A DNA stretch of 13,583 bases from an uncultured Prevotella sp. (GCA_934196725.1 CAKPWR010000066.1:1-13583); one strand, 5' to 3'; positions 7,801 through 13,583 are shown, counted from the first letter of the stretch. The notes: a model not told the origin generated them from the letters alone. Made by a program: numbers and translations.

Positions 7801-8884
7801 TCTTGTCAGCAGATGTCAATGAGCCTTGTCCGATAGCCTTGACAGCTTCACCTGTCTGCACAGTTCCATTGATGGTAAGCTTAGCACTGCTGTTGTATGC
7901 CAGGATGCCAGAAGCGGTGCTGGAGGAATTTTCTATGTTTCCAACAAGGAGACCGGCTTGACCCTTATTAGAAGTAGCAGTAACATTACCAGTGCCAAGC
8001 ACATTGTTCAGATTGCATTCAGCAGCACATCCTATCAAGTTTCCGACATAGAAAGTTCCCGTTATATCACCATAGTTGGCACAATTCTGAATGGTTCCTG
8101 AGTTAAAATCTCCAGCAATGCCACCAACTTTGTCTCTCGTACCTGTTATGACACCATAATTGGCGCATGAAGTGATGGATTTGTCGGAAAACACATAGTT
8201 ACCTACAATACCTCCTACAAAATTTGCACCATTCACCATTGCATGGTTTTCGCAGTTGTCGATGTCGCCATTTGCTCTTCCTGCTATTCCGCCAACGTAG
8301 TTTTTTCCTTCTACCGAACAGTTAACCAAGATCTTGATATTTTCAATACAAGAGCCTGCAACTCCTACCAAAATTCCAGTACAATAATCATCAGCAGTAG
8401 TCTTTACCTTTGCATTGTCGAAAGTGATGTTCTTGATGCTGCCCTTTTCTGCATAGCCGAAGAAACCGGCTTCGCAGGGGATACCGATATACTCAGAGAT
8501 GTCATTGATGTAGAGATTTCTGATGGTCTTCCCGTTGCCGTCAAATGTACCTTGGTACATATTTTCAATATTATCAGAGTTACCGATAGGAGTCCAACTG
8601 ACTTCTTTAGTATACTTGGTGCCATCCTTCGCATGGCAGAACTCTGCCAAGTCAATATCTTTAGTCAGCGTGGCTGAAATGGTTGTATTACCGCTATTCA
8701 CCTGGTCGCGGAACCACGCCAGTTCGGCTGCTGTGGATATCTGATAAGGATTGTCTACTCCATCACCGTTGGAAGGCTTGGAAGGTGTTTGTGCCCATGC
8801 CCCCCCATAAGGCATGAGAATAGCCATCACGAGCAGCAGCATCGTGACGAGCCGATTCGATTTGTGTAATTGTTTCTTTTTCAT
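4895..8884 (-). CDS. Large exported GLUG-repeat surface protein
   Basis: This protein has 1329 residues. Residues 1-31 are a signal peptide (KKK..., hydrophobic LVTMLLLVMAILMPYGG, AWA then Q32) with no lipobox Cys, so signal peptidase I is expected. Two large modules (about 39-411 and 627-988) each start GxG...P(Y/F)x(I/L)xTAxxLAWFRDxVNxGN. They continue with TWTPIG/QGTFDGN and rows of GLUG-type units (VGGIAG, NCANYG, GLLVG), which fold as beta-solenoids in known proteins. Each module is followed by a Cys-containing linker: CNLCHKSF and CTMC at 465-502, and TCCDG and CSNENCPEH at 1000-1050. The C-terminal third (about 1085-1260) is a Prevotella-type beta domain, ending in YTLEGQRVMGTPRKGIYIKNGKKFSVK-like tail residues that resemble a degenerate sorting/anchor tail. 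An adhesin or glycan-binding surface role is inferred. Transcription comes from the TAnnTTTG box at 9113-9120; the 62-residue peptide follows in the same unit. Confidence 0.88.
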   Translation of the reverse strand: MKKKQLHKSNRLVTMLLLVMAILMPYGGAWAQTPSKPSNGDGVDNPYQISTAAELAWFRDQVNSGNTTISATLTKDIDLAEFCHAKDGTKYTKEVSWTPIGNSDNIENMYQGTFDGNGKTIRNLYINDISEYIGIPCEAGFFGYAEKGSIKNITFDNAKVKTTADDYCTGILVGVAGSCIENIKILVNCSVEGKNYVGGIAGRANGDIDNCENHAMVNGANFVGGIVGNYVFSDKSITSCANYGVITGTRDKVGGIAGDFNSGTIQNCANYGDITGTFYVGNLIGCAAECNLNNVLGTGNVTATSNKGQAGLLVGNIENSSSTASGILAYNSSAKLTINGTVQTGEAVKAIGQGSLTSADKINAFTAEQLKSGMVANQLQKNVSGSAKWGQKLNTDDYPLLGSADEVYLDGNVTTNCLGEQVSAFTNTKPAQEGTLTVKHGDSPIHHESVAATCTTDGNIEYWECNLCHKSFSDKLLTQGVSTLVVSATGHKYGENDKCTMCQKEIPSLTLGNNLITIEKTYGSRDEISGYNLYKYTAPEDGRLEVTANSNGNKTCGTLWESPTAASRLIYDDSSNWPDFKIIYTVTKGTTYYIGARKNDGNAIEGEVKLNVKMNGLDGELPTGMTGKGTEAEPFELKTAEHLAWFRDFVNEGNMEACAKIADDVKEIDMSTVCHKADAEKQVAELSWTPIGISFGNKYQGTFDGNWKTISNLYIINAASSSVGFFGYAEKGSIKNITFDNAKVKSTVDHYTGILAGFGELCIIENIKTLANCSVEGKNGVGGIAGMASGDIGNCENHAMVNGANGVGGIVGDYRGSGKSIISCANYGVVTGTGNSVGGIAGDFGSGTIQNCANYCDITGADIVGNLIGDGSICNLNNVLGTGNVIATSDTERAGLLVGRIINSSSTASGILAYNSSAKLTINKIEQTGNAVKAIGKGSLTYPEKIKAFTAEQLKSGEVAYLLNGSKSEGELVWYQKLGTDAYPVLVAEEGNTVYHGSFTCCDGTASSYSNSTSENELVHVASATLTSPKFDADKHIYHMGCSNENCPEHKYVADVDGTLNATKEEDGKFYVEELALTDDSAVINTQAQFTVKNLQYSRQLTEGQKGYVTLCLPFDINVANVTGAEKCYPVGDMMIHMPTNDASVLKFVLMLDEQSDITAGTPMIVKLAAENAAQKLVATAQNVEYNANFFENPTAKSLTLRDWDGKSGFMTICHELTNASIGGVYTTTPMAEGSYSFRADGKFGIHTGDLSPYRISLNVQPSQSASSRTMLFSIGLPDDSSTTGIRIISLGDGKQTGSSAIYTLEGQRVMGTPRKGIYIKNGKKFSVK
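6014..6716 (-). repeat. Internal duplication, second GLUG module
   Basis: It matches 7766-8468 at an offset of 1752 bp, in frame, at high nucleotide identity. One block of 57 bp (6660-6716 with 8412-8468) is identical, encoding the stretch around GFFGYAEKGSIKNITFDNA. This shows recent duplication or gene conversion between the two modules of the exported protein. Confidence 0.8.
7766..8468 (-). repeat. Internal duplication, first GLUG module
   Basis: Partner of 6014-6716. Near-identity covers the GLUG core and the trailing SSTASGILAYNSSAKLTIN and AFTAEQLKSG segments; the module starts and the Cys linkers are more diverged. Confidence 0.8.
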
Positions 8885-9108
8885 ACACGTTTTGTTGTTA
8901 AATGATTAATGTTAATATTTTGTCTTATATATCTGCTTGCCAGTTTATCGCAAAGATCAGGAGCTTTCCTCTATGATGGGATAGGCTTCGCTATCATGTC
9001 CATTGGATCATCAGAGCGAAGATGATTCCTGGAAACATAAGAGGCTTGTCTGTATGATGAACAGGTATGTCGGACAGCAAACCGGCATGGCTCCAATCTA
9101 GCAATCAT
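8885..9108 (-). other. Long 5' leader of the GLUG protein mRNA
   Basis: About 220 nt lie between the predicted transcription start (about 9106-9109) and the ATG at 8884, much longer than the leaders of other genes here. No gene is visible. Small inverted repeats occur, such as GATAG/CTATC at 8980-8995, and CCTCT...AGAGG arms can pair across about 70 nt. I recognise no known riboswitch. Confidence 0.5.
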
Positions 9109-9112
9109 GCTG

Positions 9113-9120
9113 CAAATATA
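9113..9120 (-). promoter_or_regulatory. Promoter -7 box (TATATTTG) of the GLUG operon
   Basis: On the minus strand the sequence reads TATATTTGC, an exact match to the Bacteroidota TAnnTTTG box. No TTTG or TTG is found 19-21 nt upstream; that position holds the first TGTCGCATT repeat instead, hinting at dependence on an activator. Transcription would run left into the 1329-residue protein. Confidence 0.7.
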
Positions 9121-9138
9121 CAAAAAATAATTGAAATA

Positions 9139-9210
9139 AGGTGTCGCATTCCCATGCCTAGGTGTCGCATTCCTATCATTTAGGTGTCGCATTGGTGGGG
9201 GAATGCGACA
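9139..9210. promoter_or_regulatory. Phased TGTCGCATT repeats upstream of the GLUG promoter
   Basis: AGGTGTCGCATT occurs three times as direct repeats (TGTCGCATT at 9142-9150, 9163-9171, 9185-9193; spacing 21 and 22 bp). A fourth copy is inverted (AATGCGACA, 9202-9210), making a 9-bp palindrome with the third. The nearest copy lies where a -33 box would be. Two-turn phasing on one face of the helix beside a promoter is the usual layout of binding sites for a DNA-binding regulator. The regulator is unknown. Confidence 0.6.
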
Positions 9211-9381
9211 ACTAAAAGGGATTTTTTCGATAAAAATGTCGCTTCTCTCTGGTGTTTTACAAAAATTAGCAATTTAGGCTTCCTGTCATCCGGAGCAGCA
9301 TTTGTAGCCGGATAGTCACTCTTTTCCGTCTCTCAGAGCCTCCCGAAAGTCCATTTTGCGTAATGCCAACAATAAGAAAAA

Positions 9382-9410
9382 AGGGGCAGCATGTTCGTTA
9401 TGCTGTCCCT
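9382..9410 (-). terminator. Hairpin with T-run on the minus strand, no gene before it
   Basis: AGGGGCAGCAT, loop GTTCGTT, ATGCTGTCCCT: an 11-pair stem with one G-T pair. On the minus strand it runs into CCCCTTTTTTCTTATT, a good terminator form. No minus-strand gene is visible between here and the next 500 bp, so it either ends an unseen RNA or insulates the GLUG promoter region from minus-strand readthrough. Stretches 9211-9381 and 9411-9556 hold nothing else I can name. Confidence 0.5.
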
Positions 9411-9556
9411 ATATGTAACATTTGTTAGCCTGTTTTGATTTAATCTTCCGCATTCTTTCGAAAGATAGAATTGTAAAGATTATGTATCTTTTTGGGTGTT
9501 TATATACGCCTCCAAGAATACAGCTTTTATCCAAAAGTCAAGGCAAACAATGGCTG

Positions 9557-9735
9557 ATTTTATCCCTGTTTCTGTCACGAAATCAGCCATACGATTACGA
9601 ATGCGCATATTCAAGAAAAACAAGGATTCTATAGCCAAATCGATGAATTTTAACTCGATTTGGCTAAAGAATAGGTTATATTATAGCCAAATCGAGCAAT
9701 TTCCATTCGATTTGGCTATAGAATGCCTTGTAGAT
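9557..9735 (+). repeat. Copy B of the 179-bp hairpin-bearing direct repeat
   Basis: Partner of 3861-4039. Here the second hairpin is perfect: TATAGCCAAATCGA (9682-9695), loop of 11, TCGATTTGGCTATA (9707-9720). The outermost arms TTCTATAGCCAAATCGA (9627-9643) and TCGATTTGGCTATAGAA (9707-9723) are also exact complements, so the element can fold either as two small hairpins or as one large one. Just before it, TGGCTGATTT (9551-9560) pairs with AAATCAGCCA about 19 nt on; copy A lacks that arm because the ATPase remnant replaces it. Confidence 0.85.
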
Positions 9736-9813
9736 TGCTATTATCCCCCTGGGCTAGGAGTTTTGGGCTTTCAGTCCGTGCCAACCGTACAATTCTTTAA
9801 GACTTGCACAGGC

Positions 9814-9891
9814 AAGATTTTGAGAATTTGGGGGATTTCAAGCAAAAAGATTTTGAGAATCTGGGGGAATTTTAGGCAAAAAGATTTTGAG
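9814..9891 (+). repeat. 33-34-bp tandem repeats carrying the -33 box
   Basis: AAGATTTTGAGAAT(C/T)TGGGGG... with ...GGCAAA/AGCAAA ends appears at 9814-9846 and 9847-9880, with a partial third copy (AAGATTTTGAGG) from 9881. Each unit contains TTTTG. The last one supplies the -33 element of the following promoter. Confidence 0.75.
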
Positions 9892-9916
9892 GAAAAGAAT
9901 ATTTTATGTATATTTG
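9886..9916 (+). promoter_or_regulatory. Bacteroidota promoter of the third acyltransferase gene
   Basis: TTTG (9886-9889), 19 bp, TATATTTG (9909-9916) exactly fits the -33/-7 consensus of the Bacteroidota primary sigma factor. Transcription should start near 9920-9923, giving a leader of about 40 nt to the ATG at 9963. Confidence 0.8.
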
Positions 9917-9962
9917 CCACCAATTGTAACATCAACAAGTAAAGATTTTGAATATATTCATT

Positions 9963-10943
9963 ATGAAACAAAGGAATACAGACATCGACTGGATAAGAGC
10001 CATACTCATTATTCTCATGATATTGATTCATATCGTGAGCTTCGGCAACGTATACCCCCAGCTCAAGGCAGGCATCCTCTCGTTCATGATGCCTACCTTC
10101 CTCATCATCACAGGCTATCTCGTGAATATCGAGAAAAGCCCAAAGGAGATGGGAAGATACCTGATGTGTCTCGCCTTGCCTTACGTCATCATGGTAACCG
10201 GTTTCTCTGTACTCTCCTATTTCATGCCGGTGAGAGATGGCATCACGGAACTGTCACTCTCTCAGATTTGTGAGAAGATATTCGTTACTTCCATCGGTCC
10301 CTATTGGTTCATCCAGACCATGATTATCTGCGGCATTCTCTATTACGTCAGTTTCAAGGGAGCAACCTGGGGAACCCTCAGACAGGGAAAAACGACGATG
10401 AGCACCACCACAAGCCTCTTTATCTTCGCCACCCTACTCCTGCTCCTGTCCAAGACACCCGCTCTTTCGCCCAGTGCCGCCACCTATTATTTCATCGGAG
10501 TGGTACTCAGACAATGCCATATCGGCTTTGACAGAATCTTTCGTCCTTCACCGGTTGCCCTGCTGCTCTGGATCAACTTGCTGGGCTTAGAAGAATGGTA
10601 CGACTGGGGCACGCTCGCCATCGTATTCTCCTGCTGGTGCTGCATTTCATCCCTGATGTGGATACACAGCCTCATCAAACGCCTACAGGATAATGCCTGC
10701 GTCCGAAAGACAGAAGACACCTTATTATATATAGGCCGCAACACGCTGCCTATCTACCTCTTCCACCCCATCTTTACGATGGCAGCCAAGTTTTATCATC
10801 CCCTCTTTAGCTGGGACAGGAGCGAGATTATCTTCGCCCTCGTTACCATCTTCATCGCCATAGCCGGAAGCATCGGCATCGCAAAGATGATGGAGAAGAC
10901 CCATCTGGCTTATCTCTTCGGAAAAGGAAAGATGCTGAGATAA
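9963..10943 (+). CDS. Acyltransferase-3 family membrane protein (third copy)
   Basis: This 326-residue protein has the standard acyltransferase-3 opening: RNTDIDWIRAILIILMILIHIVSFG (4-28), with the conserved Arg and His (H23) of the first helix. SFMMPTFLIITGYLVN (40-55) follows, in place of the FFFLSGF signature, and then about eight more hydrophobic segments. A sugar O-acylation role in the inner membrane is inferred; the 'P-x-F-x-I-x-G' form of the second segment resembles fucose/exopolysaccharide acetylases of the same family. The ATG at 9963 is chosen over an in-frame TTG at 9948, because it directly precedes the conserved block and has a normal leader from the promoter at 9886-9916. It is transcribed from its own promoter, and the next gene also has one, so it is probably a single-gene unit inserted among glycan genes. 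Confidence 0.82.
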   Translation: MKQRNTDIDWIRAILIILMILIHIVSFGNVYPQLKAGILSFMMPTFLIITGYLVNIEKSPKEMGRYLMCLALPYVIMVTGFSVLSYFMPVRDGITELSLSQICEKIFVTSIGPYWFIQTMIICGILYYVSFKGATWGTLRQGKTTMSTTTSLFIFATLLLLLSKTPALSPSAATYYFIGVVLRQCHIGFDRIFRPSPVALLLWINLLGLEEWYDWGTLAIVFSCWCCISSLMWIHSLIKRLQDNACVRKTEDTLLYIGRNTLPIYLFHPIFTMAAKFYHPLFSWDRSEIIFALVTIFIAIAGSIGIAKMMEKTHLAYLFGKGKMLR

Positions 10944-10958
10944 ATAATACCAGGATTA

Positions 10959-10990
10959 TTTGGTAATTTGTAGATTTTGAAGTACTTTTG
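10959..10990 (+). promoter_or_regulatory. Promoter of the GtrA-DUF6080 unit
   Basis: TTTG (10959-10962), 20 bp, TACTTTTG (10983-10990) fits the Bacteroidota consensus. The expected start of transcription is about 10994-10997. An AT-only palindrome, AAATAAT/ATTATTT (10942-10961), overlaps both the preceding stop codon and the -33 box and could be an operator or a weak hairpin. Confidence 0.7.
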
Positions 10991-11021
10991 CAACATGAAT
11001 ATCAAGAACAAGATAAATAAT

Positions 11022-11432
11022 ATGGATGATGCCAGACGGGAGAAGCTGGGCGAAGTCATCAGATTCGGAATCGTAGGCGGACTGGCTACGGTGCTGCAAT
11101 ATGTCATCTACCTGGCTATGATGCCAGCGCTGACCCATTTCATCCCCAACATGGGCGACCACAGTCTGGCTACCACCGCCAACACCATCGCCTACATCGT
11201 GAGTTTCATCTTCAATTTCATCGCCAGCACCCGCTATACCTTCAAGGTAAAGGCGAATGCCAAGCGCGGAGCAGGATTCACCCTCTCTCACATCGTCAAT
11301 TACTCGATGCAGACCCTCTGCCTCAACCTCTTCGTAGGCTTGGGTCTAGCCAAACAGCTGGCCATGATACCCACCCTCTGCATCTGCATCCCGGTAAACT
11401 TCCTTCTGGTGAGATTCTTTCTGAAGAAATAA
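11022..11432 (+). CDS. GtrA-family membrane protein (flippase-like)
   Basis: From the ATG at 11022 this encodes 136 residues, the usual size for GtrA. It begins MDDARREKLGEVIRFGIVGGLATVLQYVIY, the typical GtrA opening in which a basic 'R-F-x-x-V-G' leads into the first of four membrane helices; the others lie near 49-66, 85-105 and 110-130. GtrA proteins help move polyprenyl-phosphate-linked sugars across the inner membrane; the mycobacterial member Rv3789 sits in the arabinan gene cluster and acts on the arabinose pathway. In-frame ATGs at 10977 and 10995 exist, but the promoter places the RNA start at about 10994-10997. 10977 is therefore excluded and 10995 would be leaderless, while 11022 gives a leader of about 27 nt and fits the family length. 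The next gene starts 30 nt later, so the two are an operon. Confidence 0.85.
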   Translation: MDDARREKLGEVIRFGIVGGLATVLQYVIYLAMMPALTHFIPNMGDHSLATTANTIAYIVSFIFNFIASTRYTFKVKANAKRGAGFTLSHIVNYSMQTLCLNLFVGLGLAKQLAMIPTLCICIPVNFLLVRFFLKK

Positions 11433-11462
11433 GGAATCCCCCAAATACGATAAAAGAAAGAT

Positions 11463-12902
11463 ATGAAAAAGATATTCGATATTTTTAGAATCAAGAAAGA
11501 GGAAAGAGTTTCAGCACTCGTTGCACTCATCATAGCATGTGCCCTCAATGCCCTGACAGTCATCAAATATTACAGTCAGTTCTCGCAGATTACAGATAAT
11601 TATCACAAACTCTTTGTCAAGACCTTCCATGTGGCAGGTTTCGACCCGCTTACCTATAGCATCGTATCTCACTGGGACACAGAATATAATGTATACCGCC
11701 ACCCACTGCTGGCGTTCTTCATGTATATTCCGAATCAGATCAATCAAGGCTTGATGATGCTTACCGGCATCAACTGCGTTCAGTTTGTCGTGGGAGCTAT
11801 CCTGGTGTTCTGCGCCTTCTATTCCTTCATTTTTCTTTACCGTATATTCAGAGAAGTGATTGGTACAGAGCGCTTTGATGCCAATCTGCTCTCTGTCTTC
11901 TATTTCTCCTTCGCTTATGTGATGGTTTCAGCGATGGTACCCGACCATTTCATCATGTCGATGATCATACTCCTCTGTACCCTGTATATCACAGGCGTAT
12001 GCATGAAGAAAGGCAGACAGCTTACCATCTGGCAGACTATCCTGCTCTTTGTATTTACAGCGGGCGTATCGCTCAACAATGGTCTGAAGACCTATCTTGC
12101 CGCCCTTTTCACCAATGGCAGAAAGTTCTTCAGTATCAAATACTTCCTGATAGGAGTCATCCTTCCTGCCGCACTCATGTGGGCTTTCGCCAGATGGGAA
12201 TACCGCACCTTCGTATGGCCTAAGGAGATGGCAAGACACGAGGCTAAGATGAAGAAAAACAAGGAAGCCACAGCCAAGATTTACCAGCAATACCGCGACA
12301 GCACTGGCGTGAAAGACTCGGCAAAGGTAGAAGCTGCCGTCAAGAAAATCATCAAGGATAAAGCGCATGCCAAATATGTTCGTGACCATAAACAGATATG
12401 GAACAAGAACACGGGCAAGCCTATCGCCAAGGGCGAATTCATGAACTGGACCGACAAGACGACCTCTCGCTCGCAAACTCTGATCGAGAATTTCTTCGGT
12501 GAAAGCATCATGCTGCACCAGCAGAACCTTCTGGGCGATGTATTGCGCAACCGTCCGGTTATCGTGAAATACCAGTCTGCGGTCAATTATGTGGTAGAGG
12601 CATTCATCGTTGTGCTTTTCTTACTTGGCATCCTTGCCGGAAGAAAATCCAAGTTTCTCTGGCTCACCCTGACATTCTTCCTGATGGATGCTGCCCTCCA
12701 TATCGGTTTGGGCTTCGGTATCAACGAGGTATATATCATGACTGCCCACTATATGTATGCCCTTCCTATCGCCATCGGCTTCCTGGCGCTCAAGGCAAAA
12801 GGAAAGAACCTGAAATGGGCCTTCAGAGGATTGATGCTCGCCATCACCCTCTATCTGTGGATCAGCAACGGATATCTGCTGGTAGGCTATATGCTAGGAT
12901 AA
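11463..12902 (+). CDS. Polytopic membrane protein, probably DUF6080; GT-C-like
   Basis: This 479-residue protein has about ten hydrophobic segments (for example 17-34, 103-128, 143-178, 190-205, 226-245, 377-393, 398-414, 428-445, 452-475) and a long, Lys-rich soluble loop at about 246-345. I recognise it as the Bacteroidales family annotated DUF6080, which has no proven function. Two features recall GT-C glycosyltransferases, which use lipid-linked sugars outside the inner membrane: an acidic motif in the first large loop (HWDTEYNVYRHPLL, 70-83, with D72 and E74), and VPDHFIMSMIILLCTLYI (159-176), like the second acidic site of ArnT/PMT enzymes. Coupling to GtrA 30 nt upstream supports a role in using the flipped sugar donor. 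That assignment is inference. The gene overlaps the convergent GT14 gene by 9 bp at its stop codon. Confidence 0.65.
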   Translation: MKKIFDIFRIKKEERVSALVALIIACALNALTVIKYYSQFSQITDNYHKLFVKTFHVAGFDPLTYSIVSHWDTEYNVYRHPLLAFFMYIPNQINQGLMMLTGINCVQFVVGAILVFCAFYSFIFLYRIFREVIGTERFDANLLSVFYFSFAYVMVSAMVPDHFIMSMIILLCTLYITGVCMKKGRQLTIWQTILLFVFTAGVSLNNGLKTYLAALFTNGRKFFSIKYFLIGVILPAALMWAFARWEYRTFVWPKEMARHEAKMKKNKEATAKIYQQYRDSTGVKDSAKVEAAVKKIIKDKAHAKYVRDHKQIWNKNTGKPIAKGEFMNWTDKTTSRSQTLIENFFGESIMLHQQNLLGDVLRNRPVIVKYQSAVNYVVEAFIVVLFLLGILAGRKSKFLWLTLTFFLMDAALHIGLGFGINEVYIMTAHYMYALPIAIGFLALKAKGKNLKWAFRGLMLAITLYLWISNGYLLVGYMLG

Positions 12903-13583
12903 AGCCCCATAAGAAGCCTTTATCCAGCAGATGATATCCTCATGCTTCATATCAAACTTACGGGCAAAGAGGCGGTTGCTCTGTTGCAGCTCCTCTTTGT
13001 CTGCCAAAGTCCAGACGTATGGATTACCCCGTTTCCAGTCGATAAGTCGCATGCAGCCCTCATATTCATCCTTTTCTGAGTACAGGGCAGCCCGGAAGTC
13101 GGGATGATTCCATACCAGGGTCTGCAGGAAGAACTCATCAGGGCAGAAAGTATAATTGAATCTCTTCAGCACAAACGGCTTCTTGCTCACCACATATTCC
13201 ACGCATGCCTGCGTGATGCTCACCCAGTTGGCTCCCTTGGCAAAATCCATCTTCTGGCGATGCAGGAAAGGCATGAGCAGCATCGAAAGATATTTATTGA
13301 GTCGCTTGGTAATGGCATTCAAAGCCCCATACTTTGAGCGGGTAAAGCGCGTCATGAGCCAATAGCGCATCATCTTCCGGCGACAATCCCATTCAAATTC
13401 CTCACCATGATTGATGCCCACAAACTCCTTACCCTGATGCTCATCAAAGAACTGATGGATGTAATCCTGCGATTTGATAGGTAAATCCTGACCGCTCAGC
13501 AGATGATAGTAGGCATAAGGTCCATGCTTCAAAGCCTCCTCGAAAAGCACATACTCCGCCTTAATCTGGCTCAGATTTCCCCA
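12894..13583 (-). CDS. GT14-type (core-2/I-branching) glycosyltransferase, 5' partial
   Basis: The frame is open to the right edge, so the N-terminus is outside; 229 codons are visible, beginning W-G-N-L-S-Q-I-K-A-E-Y. The motifs fit the core-2/I-branching beta-1,6-N-acetylglucosaminyltransferase family: WG..S....E, then YYHLLSGQDLPIKS (about 25-38 of the visible part), GKEFVGIN, KGANWVSITQACVEYVVS (a G-x-x-W-x-x-L/I pattern) and FCPDEFFLQTLVWNHP, whose 'PDE.F.QT' is the family's acidic catalytic region. Bacterial members add sugars from nucleotide-sugar donors to surface glycans, in the cytosol; the exact sugar is unknown. A GTG at 13550 is not the start, because conserved sequence continues upstream. 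It runs convergent to the DUF6080 gene, and the coding regions overlap at 12894-12902. Confidence 0.85.
   Translation of the reverse strand, partial: WGNLSQIKAEYVLFEEALKHGPYAYYHLLSGQDLPIKSQDYIHQFFDEHQGKEFVGINHGEEFEWDCRRKMMRYWLMTRFTRSKYGALNAITKRLNKYLSMLLMPFLHRQKMDFAKGANWVSITQACVEYVVSKKPFVLKRFNYTFCPDEFFLQTLVWNHPDFRAALYSEKDEYEGCMRLIDWKRGNPYVWTLADKEELQQSNRLFARKFDMKHEDIICWIKASYGALS

Noticed and set aside
8971..9192. 73-codon minus-strand open frame
   Set aside because: Its start lies in the TGTCGCATT repeats upstream of the promoter and it runs through the leader; the repeated N-A-T-P residues simply translate the operator-like repeats.
9454..9465. 12-bp palindrome TCTTTCGAAAGA
   Set aside because: Short AT-rich palindromes are expected by chance; no partner copy or promoter was seen.
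9496..9942. 148-codon plus-strand open frame through repeat B
   Set aside because: It crosses hairpins, the tandem repeat and the promoter, and only the repeat portion matches copy A, with amino-acid-changing differences.
11928..12518. 196-codon minus-strand open frame
   Set aside because: It is antisense to the polytopic membrane protein and has no recognisable features.

Overview
The window looks like chromosomal DNA from a gut Bacteroidota of the Prevotella/Segatella type. The evidence is promoters of the Bacteroidota form (TTTG, about 20 bp, then TAnnTTTG), little use of Shine-Dalgarno sequences, a large exported GLUG-repeat protein with a Prevotella-style C-terminal tail, and the small 'MKKKEYISPAI...' peptide family. 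The species assignment is inference.

Left flank (1-3738, + strand): two acyltransferase-3 family membrane enzymes (the first cut by the window edge), a UbiA-family prenyltransferase resembling decaprenyl-phosphate phosphoribosyltransferase, and a HAD-IB phosphatase starting 4 nt after it. Right flank (9963-13583): a third acyltransferase, a GtrA-family flippase-like protein, a large polytopic membrane protein (probably DUF6080, with GT-C-like features), and a convergent GT14 (core-2/I-branching type) glycosyltransferase cut by the right edge. UbiA + phosphatase + GtrA + large membrane protein recalls the mycobacterial polyprenyl-phosphate-arabinose route. The oxidoreductase pair of that route is not in this window. 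I read both flanks as one envelope-glycan locus.

Between them lies an island of about 6 kb (3739-9900) of different character. On the minus strand it carries a 1329-residue secreted GLUG-repeat protein and a 62-residue peptide, ending at a good terminator. The promoter has a clear TAnnTTTG box, a leader of about 220 nt, and three phased copies of TGTCGCATT at the -33 position and beyond. The rest is repeat-rich non-coding DNA: the C-terminal tail of an AAA-type ATPase gene, a displaced 62-bp copy of the phosphatase active-site region, and a 286-bp array of thirteen drifting 22-bp units.

The most striking structure is a pair of 179-bp direct repeats (3861-4039 and 9557-9735). They align without gaps, are about 92% identical, and each contains two tandem hairpins made of four alternating arms of TAGCCAAATCGA. 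They bracket the island, so the island may have arrived, or could be lost, by recombination between them.
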